Position numbers and translations under genes: made by a program. From contig JAGGNK010013558.1 of assembly GCA_017590115.1 (NCBI GenBank), forward strand, positions 15,726,598 to 15,790,597: a stretch of 64,000 bases of DNA, given 5' to 3'. Numbering within the stretch: the first letter of the stretch is position 1; each line of letters opens with the position of its first letter. Origin of the DNA: Montifringilla adamsi (lineage: Eukaryota; Chordata; Aves; Passeriformes; Passeridae). Shown here piece by piece: positions 58,411 to 64,000 of this stretch. The notes beneath the pieces were generated by a model. That model did not search any database. It was not told the DNA's origin and was given only the letters and a program-made list of their open reading frames with translations.

Positions 58411-59565
58411 AATCTGGGGGAGCAGGGGGGTGGGAATACTCCCAGTTCAAACACAACCTTCACCGAGGATTCAAGGTGAAGTAAGTGACTCTTGAGCTGT
58501 TTTTTCTCACTGCAATCAGTAGAGTAAATACTCGGGTAAATCAAGATCCCCACCTGACGGAAAACAAGGTTGGTTTTTGGGGTTGTTTTTTTTTTTTTTT
58601 AATTTATTTTTAAATTTTTTAAAAATCGAATCTGAGTTCCAGACAGACATCAGAGTAATTGAAGAATTATCTCGGAGAAAAAAAAAATCATCTCAATACC
58701 CAATTATGCCAACTTTCCTCCTGGTATATTAAACACCTGTGGATGCTGCACACGGGGCTCCCCAAAGCCCCCAGACTTTTCTCTCCCGGCACCTTCCTCA
58801 CACACAAATGACAAATTGATATTTTGCTACCAACGTGCAGGTTTGTGATACAGGGAAAGGAAGGGCTGCTTGTGCTCAGAATGATAAATAAAAGTAATAA
58901 AAAAGAGCAGAATGACCTGGGCATCTCCCTCGAATGGCAGCGAGATAAAGTGCTCCAGGACAGGCTCGTCCTGCCGGGCTGAGCTTGCGGTGCTTAAATT
59001 CGATATCCCTCTGTTTTCCACGCGATCTGGAAATTATCGGTTTACTTTCATTTCAGTTGATCCTCGGGGCACTTTTGGGACTCCGGCGGCCAATTTTCCT
59101 TTCACAGGAGATAGGATTTCTCTGTCCGCCCTGAGCAGCAACTGAAAAGTGACTCAGCTGCGGTCTGCAAAGTAAGGTGATGCCTGATTACTCATCTTTG
59201 AGACACTCAGGGTTTGCTTGGACTTCAAACCGCCTCGGAAAGTCGAGCTGGGAGAAGCAGTCAAAAAACTTAAAACCCCTCTGTCACCATCGGATCCACC
59301 TGATTCTCCCCGACCCCATCCCAGCCGGTGGAAAAGCTGCTTTGGGCATCTCCTGTCCTCAGGATGCCCCAGACCAGATGGAAAACGTAACCCTTCACGA
59401 GTGAATGACTCGGCCCCGTGGGTGGACGTGGCACTGAGAGGGCCACGCTGCTTCCTGCGGTGCCACCCGGGCTCCGGGGCCGCTGCCAGGGCAGCCCCGC
59501 GGTGCCCCGCGCATCCCCCGCGGGGACCGGGGCTGCAGGTCCCCTCCGTGCCAGGCAGACACAGT
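58411..59565. other. Gene-free interval
   Basis: No gene is seen. A T/G-rich tract (58568-58620) is the complement of the A/C-rich tracts found elsewhere. A CpG-rich patch lies at 59405-59560. Open frames there are compositional. Confidence 0.4.
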
Positions 59566-59569
59566 AAAT

Positions 59570-59860
59570 TAAGTTACCCTTGCAAATTGCCCGGTATTGC
59601 CCGGTATACATATATGTGCACAATACTATTAATATTTCATATTAGCAGTGCGTGCATGGTGAACTTTGTAATGGGAAATTCAATCGCCGCTGTAAATATT
59701 AATAGAATATGAAATGAAGCCACAGCTTCCATGTAGCACTGACAGTAAAACGGAGTGAGCATGTGGTGGCCCTGGGGCAAGATAGGCCTTTCCTCTTGTC
59801 TCTCTCGCTTTATTACATTAGCCCGAGCCTCTCCTTACAGTCCTGAGCTCAGAAGCTGAA
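59570..59860. promoter_or_regulatory. Candidate noncoding regulatory element
   Basis: Starts with a direct repeat TTGCCCGGTA (about 59586-59606, two copies), then TATACATATATGTGCAC, ACTATTAATATTTCATATTAG, TGTAATGGGAAATTC and GTAAATATTAATAGAATATG. Multiple ATTAAT cores stand in repeat-free sequence between two CpG-rich patches. It is a strong enhancer-like composition, unproven. Confidence 0.38.
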
Positions 59861-60700
59861 GTTCACAGGTCAGCCATGACAAATGTCCCCGCGTCTAGCC
59901 AAACAAGACCCCCTGGCCTTGCCATTACATTTGCCCAACAAGCCCCTGGAGAGTGCTTAAGGGTGGCTGGCGCAGGTAAAGAGATTTTTAGCGCAACTTT
60001 CCAAACGCATCCGAGGCGCGGAGCCGCCCTGGGGCTGCCTGCGGGCCTCCTGCCACCCCACCCCGGCTCCGGGCTGAGCCTTTCCCCCTGACCGCACCCA
60101 CCCTGGGTGTCCTGTCCCGTCCCGAGATGGGATTTCCCGGTGATTTCCTCCAGCTCCGAGGAGCCCCCAAGAGGTTCGGCATCCCCGCGATGCCCAACCC
60201 CGGCCGTGGGGCTCTCCAGGGGCGGAGGAGAGCACCGGGAATCAAACGCCTTCTTGGCTTCTCAGTCCCGTATTTTTTTGGCTGACATCAGCCCCGGACC
60301 GGCAGCCTCCCGGGCTTTGGGGGGGTTTTCCAGTCTTTCCCTTGTTTCCAGGATTTTTCTTGTATAAACATCATTTCCAGCCGCTTTCTTTTTACAGCGG
60401 GCATTAATCTCCATTTGTTAGGGGAAACCTTGTCAGAATTTCCTCCCGCTTTTCCCCACGGAGGTTTGGGCTGCCCAGTGATTTATGCCGTGTCTCCCCG
60501 GGGCTCGGCGCTGACTTTTCCCGAGCCTTGAGGAGCTGCAGGTGGGCGGAGAGGGGCTTGAAGCCCTCGCTGCTGCCGCCAGCCCCCCAAACTCTGCAGG
60601 GCTCCGCAGCCCGGCAGCGTCGGGGCCTGTCGGGGAGGGGGGTACAGCCGGGGAAATGGGACAAGGCACTGGGAAGGGAATTCTAAAGGGACACTTCAGT
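59861..60700. other. GC-rich gene-free interval
   Basis: CpG-rich patches at about 60000-60240 and 60460-60620 separated by T/C-rich sequence. Frames of 70-90 codons occur on both strands without homology. Confidence 0.4.
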
Positions 60701-60843
60701 GAGTGGAAAGCGGGAAGTTAACAAATGGGCGATAATCCCAAAGCGTACTCGGGCGACAGCTCTTTTTATCTCGATAGGCAAAACTTCTCACCTGAGAGGG
60801 GGGAAACACGTTGCACCCCGAGAGCTCCACTCATTCCTATATT

Positions 60844-60909
60844 AAAAAAAAACAAAAAACCAAAAAAAACCAAAACAAAACCAAACCAAAAACATTCCAA
60901 CCAAAACCC
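60844..60909. repeat. A/C-only simple-sequence tract
   Basis: A11 followed by CAAAAAACC, AAAACC and AACCAAACC units with no G, of the same kind as the tracts at 24062 and 43785. There are no target duplications. Confidence 0.75.
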
Positions 60910-61489
60910 CTGTGATCAGCCCCTTTCAAAAACTTTTATTTCAACAAATAGCCGGGACAACTGATTTCTTTTAGGAAATTCTAATATTTTAGTATTTATC
61001 TGACAGTCTCACATAAAATAATCCAGGCAGCCGCGTGTCTGCCGTTTCTCCAGCCGTCCCAACTGTCCGGCAGCTGCGGGAGATGCCGAGCTGGGAGGGA
61101 AAGAACCCCCGGTCGCTTCCTCCTTGGAGCGGCTCGTCCCTAATTGCATGCCAAGAAGAAACAGTTCTCGGGAGCCTTTTAGCCACCCGGGTTGTGAAAT
61201 CATGAATGAAAAGGAAATAAACCCTAATGCGCAGCCAGGAACCGACTCTGGCCACTTCTACATTGACTTATTCTTTTAACAGCTTCTGTATTTTTCCAGC
61301 ATCGTGGCTCACGTACTTTGTACAGTGTCTGTGGCTTCATTAAAAGCTTTCTATTATATCCCCCAGGAAAATGCAACTGTCACCTCTCCGTGCCTTTTAA
61401 GAAGAGTTGCACTTTCAAAGAATATTTTTTCTCCCCTTTTACTAAAAGAAACAGCACCGAATTCAGGTTTTGTAAGTGTTAAATAACTT

Positions 61490-62070
61490 TCCCAGCGTGT
61501 ATTAAAGGAAGATTGTATTTTATCAACAGCTGATTGATGCGGCCATGTGATCCTCTCGGTTTGTCTATAGTATCATATTTATTTAACCTGCTGGGGGACT
61601 GTGTTCAGGGGCCGCTTGCTCCCGCTGGCAAGAGCACACACATTACACACTACCCCAGGTATTCTGATTGATTGTTCCCACCCCACAGCCTTTGGATCAT
61701 AATTTAACACAGCAGGTCCTACAGCACAGAGGAGGTTTTCGTGAAATGCAGTGAGGGGTTTCTCTGAGCCAGTACTGCACAGCTACCAGGCTTTTCTGAA
61801 CTAAAAATTTGATGTACGGGGAGAGGTGGAGGAGCGCTTGCAGAATCGTGATGCGAACGGTGGCACACGCAAACGCCTTTAGCCTCTACATTTAATCTAA
61901 GCCCTTCATTTTTAACAAGTTTTCCTGCAAATGAGCATTTCCTGGGACTTTCGGAGCACCCGGGTGCAGCACCATCACGCACGTCAAACGCTCCATAGCG
62001 GCAGTCGGTCAATTATATTCAAGCATATTTAAAATGCGGAGAGAGTCAGACCTCAGTTTTCTCCTCACTT
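61490..62070. promoter_or_regulatory. Candidate noncoding regulatory element(s)
   Basis: Repeat-free, AT-leaning sequence with TTTTATCAACAGCTGATTGATGC (E-box CAGCTG plus TGATTGAT TALE-type words), a CATATTTATTTAACC stretch, and TTCTGATTGATTG near 61661. The second half (61700-62070) has AAATTTGATG and a CATTTAATCTAAGCCC stretch. Composition suggests regulatory DNA; not tested. Confidence 0.33.
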
Positions 62071-62279
62071 TCCTCGAATGAAACAGTTCAGAAAGTCTTT
62101 TGGCTGCCAGCTGCTGTTTGGCCCCAGAGAGGAGATAAAAACAAAACACCCATCACACCCCCCCCTCCCAAAAAACCCCAAACCCCTCAACTCCCCCCAG
62201 TCCACATCATGTCCGCCTTGCAAATAGTTTAACAAGCTCTGTGATGAATTAATTTGAGCGGGGAGGTCTGGATCCCGGC

Positions 62280-63593
62280 GGCTGCTCCCCACAGTGATGC
62301 TGCTGCTCCCTGCCCGGGCAGCGGCGGGGCCGGAGCGGGGCAGCCCCGGCCGAGCTGCGGGTCCGGGCTGCCGCCCCTCTCAGCCCCGCTGCGGGACACC
62401 TAGGGCAGCTTTAATTAAAGCATTTCTTTTTTTCTTTTTTTTTTTTTTTTCTTGTTTATCCATTGTGCAGCCACATTTTGCTACGAAAAACAACGTTTCC
62501 CAACTGTTGTTTGTTTGTTTGCATTTTTTTCTTTTAAATAAAGAATAATTATTTTTATTTTTAACCCCTTCCTCCAGCCGGGTCAGGGATGCGCTGCGGG
62601 GCATGTCTTCCCCTCCCAGCCGTCTCTCCCTCCGTGCTCGTGAGGGACTTTTTCCCCTCTCTGGCTTGTCTGTGCCCTTTGGAGGAGTGGGGATCTCCCT
62701 CATTTCCTCTCTGGAGGCTGCACCCTCGTCCCGCAGGAGGCCCCAGACCCGGCCTGACCCCCGCGCTGGGTGCGGGCCGGGAGCTCGCCCAGCCCGGGCG
62801 GGTACCCCGGGCACAGCCTGGCACCCGGAGGTGTTTACCCATGACTCAGGGCCAGGCCAGGGATGCAGGGGCTTGGCAAGGTGAGGGAGATGGCAGAGGA
62901 GGTGCCAGGTAATGGATCGGCTCCAGTCCCGCAGTGCCGCGGGGCAGAGGCGTATTGACAGATCATGTTAATCAGTAATTTTTTTGGGTTTTTTTTTTTT
63001 TTTTTCCTCTGGTGCCGGTGACAAATAGCTCCACTCTCCCGGGCTCGTAACCCTTTTGTGGCCAGGGCCCTTCTCCCTGCCCACCTTCCCGGTACCGATG
63101 TGAGCTCGTCCCGCTCACCCCTCGGGAATCCCCCCCGGGGGAAGGCGGATAGAATTCCCAGGGCTCTTCTCCTGCCCAGTTTAATTTTGTTCTGGGAAAA
63201 TCCTGTCACTGCGGATCACCTGTGCTGGGACCTCTTCAGGAAAGGCGGTTTTATGGTCCAAATGTCTCTTTTGGAGGAGGGCACGGGGAGCGCTTTTACT
63301 CCGCAGCGGAGACTTTCCGCATTACCTGTTCTGTTGACAAAGTAAACTAAATCCCACTTAAAAACATGATTCCTAGTCTCTGTGAGAAAGAAGCATATAT
63401 GTTTTTAGGGCTTGTTAGTGCCAGGTCATATTGACTGATTCCTGAATAGTTGCCATTGTGCCGCGCTTGCTAAAGGAACCCGAGCAAACACCGCCCGAGA
63501 AAGGCTTGTGGTTCCCTTCCACCGCCGGCTGCGGGCTCGCAGCCAGCCTCTCCCTCCCCTGGCTAATCTCTTCCTTCTAAATTTGTTTAGGAG

Positions 63594-63633
<40 letters not shown>

Positions 63634-64000
63634 AATTCCTGGGAAGGTGGGGAGGGAGAACGGATCAAACAGCACGGGGAGGGTCATGCACCTCCGAGGC
63701 AGTCCCGGGGCGAGCATCAGCCGGAGGGAGATGGAGCGCGGCCGGGGGTTCCCATCGCTTTTCTTTCGGGGTGCCGGTTCTCCCTGCCCTGGAAAAGGCT
63801 GATGCACGCTCCGTGGGCTGCGGGCAGGGCAGGGCTGTCGCCTGTGGCAGGGGACCGCGGCAGTCTCAGGCAGGATGCGGGGCAGGACCCGCAGCATCCG
63901 CGCCCTGCCCGACCCGCGCCGCGGGAGCGCCGGGGCCGGAGCCGCCCGAACCCCCGGTCCCCCTCCCCGAGGAGCTGTGGGAGGAAAACAACAACGTTTG
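62280..64000. other. GC-rich interval at the window end
   Basis: CpG-rich patches at about 62280-62400, 62710-62850 and 63840-63960 alternate with T- and A-rich simple sequence (62427-62450, 62988-63005). No gene is recognised, and the region continues past the window. Confidence 0.4.
63594..63630. repeat. A37 homopolymer
   Basis: An uninterrupted 37-A run following TTTAGGAG and followed by TTTAATTCC. No attached retroposon body. Confidence 0.9.

Overview
The window is nuclear DNA from a bird. Two observations support this. The only gene encodes COUP-TFII (NR2F2) with vertebrate-type split exons and canonical GT/AG splice sites. The only recognisable interspersed repeat is a CR1 LINE 3' end (about 45261-45555), the dominant avian retroposon. 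No SINE, LTR or DNA transposon was recognised. The species cannot be fixed from the sequence.

Positions 1-10500 hold NR2F2 on the + strand: a CpG-rich promoter with CCAAT and TATA-like boxes (1-95), a long purine/A-rich 5' UTR with three short upstream ORFs (637-870), CDS exon 1 (1267-1696, N-terminal region and DNA-binding domain), intron 1, exon 2 (3521-4048, hinge and first part of the ligand-binding domain), intron 2, and exon 3 (7274-7548, rest of the ligand-binding domain and AF-2 helix). A roughly 2.9 kb AT-rich 3' UTR follows, ending near a poly(A) signal at 10463. Joining the three coding pieces (430 + 528 + 275 nt) gives 410 codons plus a stop, with both split codons restored (Ala144, Asp320).

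Positions 10.5-36.8 kb are a gene-free flank in which GC-rich CpG islands (about 11.0-11.6, 13.6-14.0, 19.0-19.6, 22.4-23.5, 24.6-25.2, 27.4-29.1, 35.4-35.8 and 36.5-36.8 kb) alternate with AT-rich stretches carrying homeodomain-type TAAT cores. These look like regulatory elements of a developmental gene. The flank also holds two minisatellites, many very long poly(A)/poly(T) tracts, strong G-run clusters and a 9-N ambiguity.

Positions 36.8-52.5 kb are more ordinary intergenic DNA with lower CpG, the CR1 fragment and a few enhancer-like stretches. Positions 52.5-64 kb become CpG-rich again, start with a 25-unit minisatellite (52957-53615), and contain several further AT-rich element candidates.

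I found no second protein-coding gene, no tRNA or rRNA, no CRISPR array and no evidence of a novel biological system. Most long open frames outside NR2F2 are translations of CpG islands, homopolymers or minisatellites. The most interesting observations are structural: competing GA/CT hairpin tracts and uORFs in the NR2F2 leader, an unusual density of poly(dA:dT) tracts, one well-formed hairpin in a putative element at 13016-13068, and the minisatellites. Calls of conserved element are judgements from composition and motifs only; no alignment was possible.
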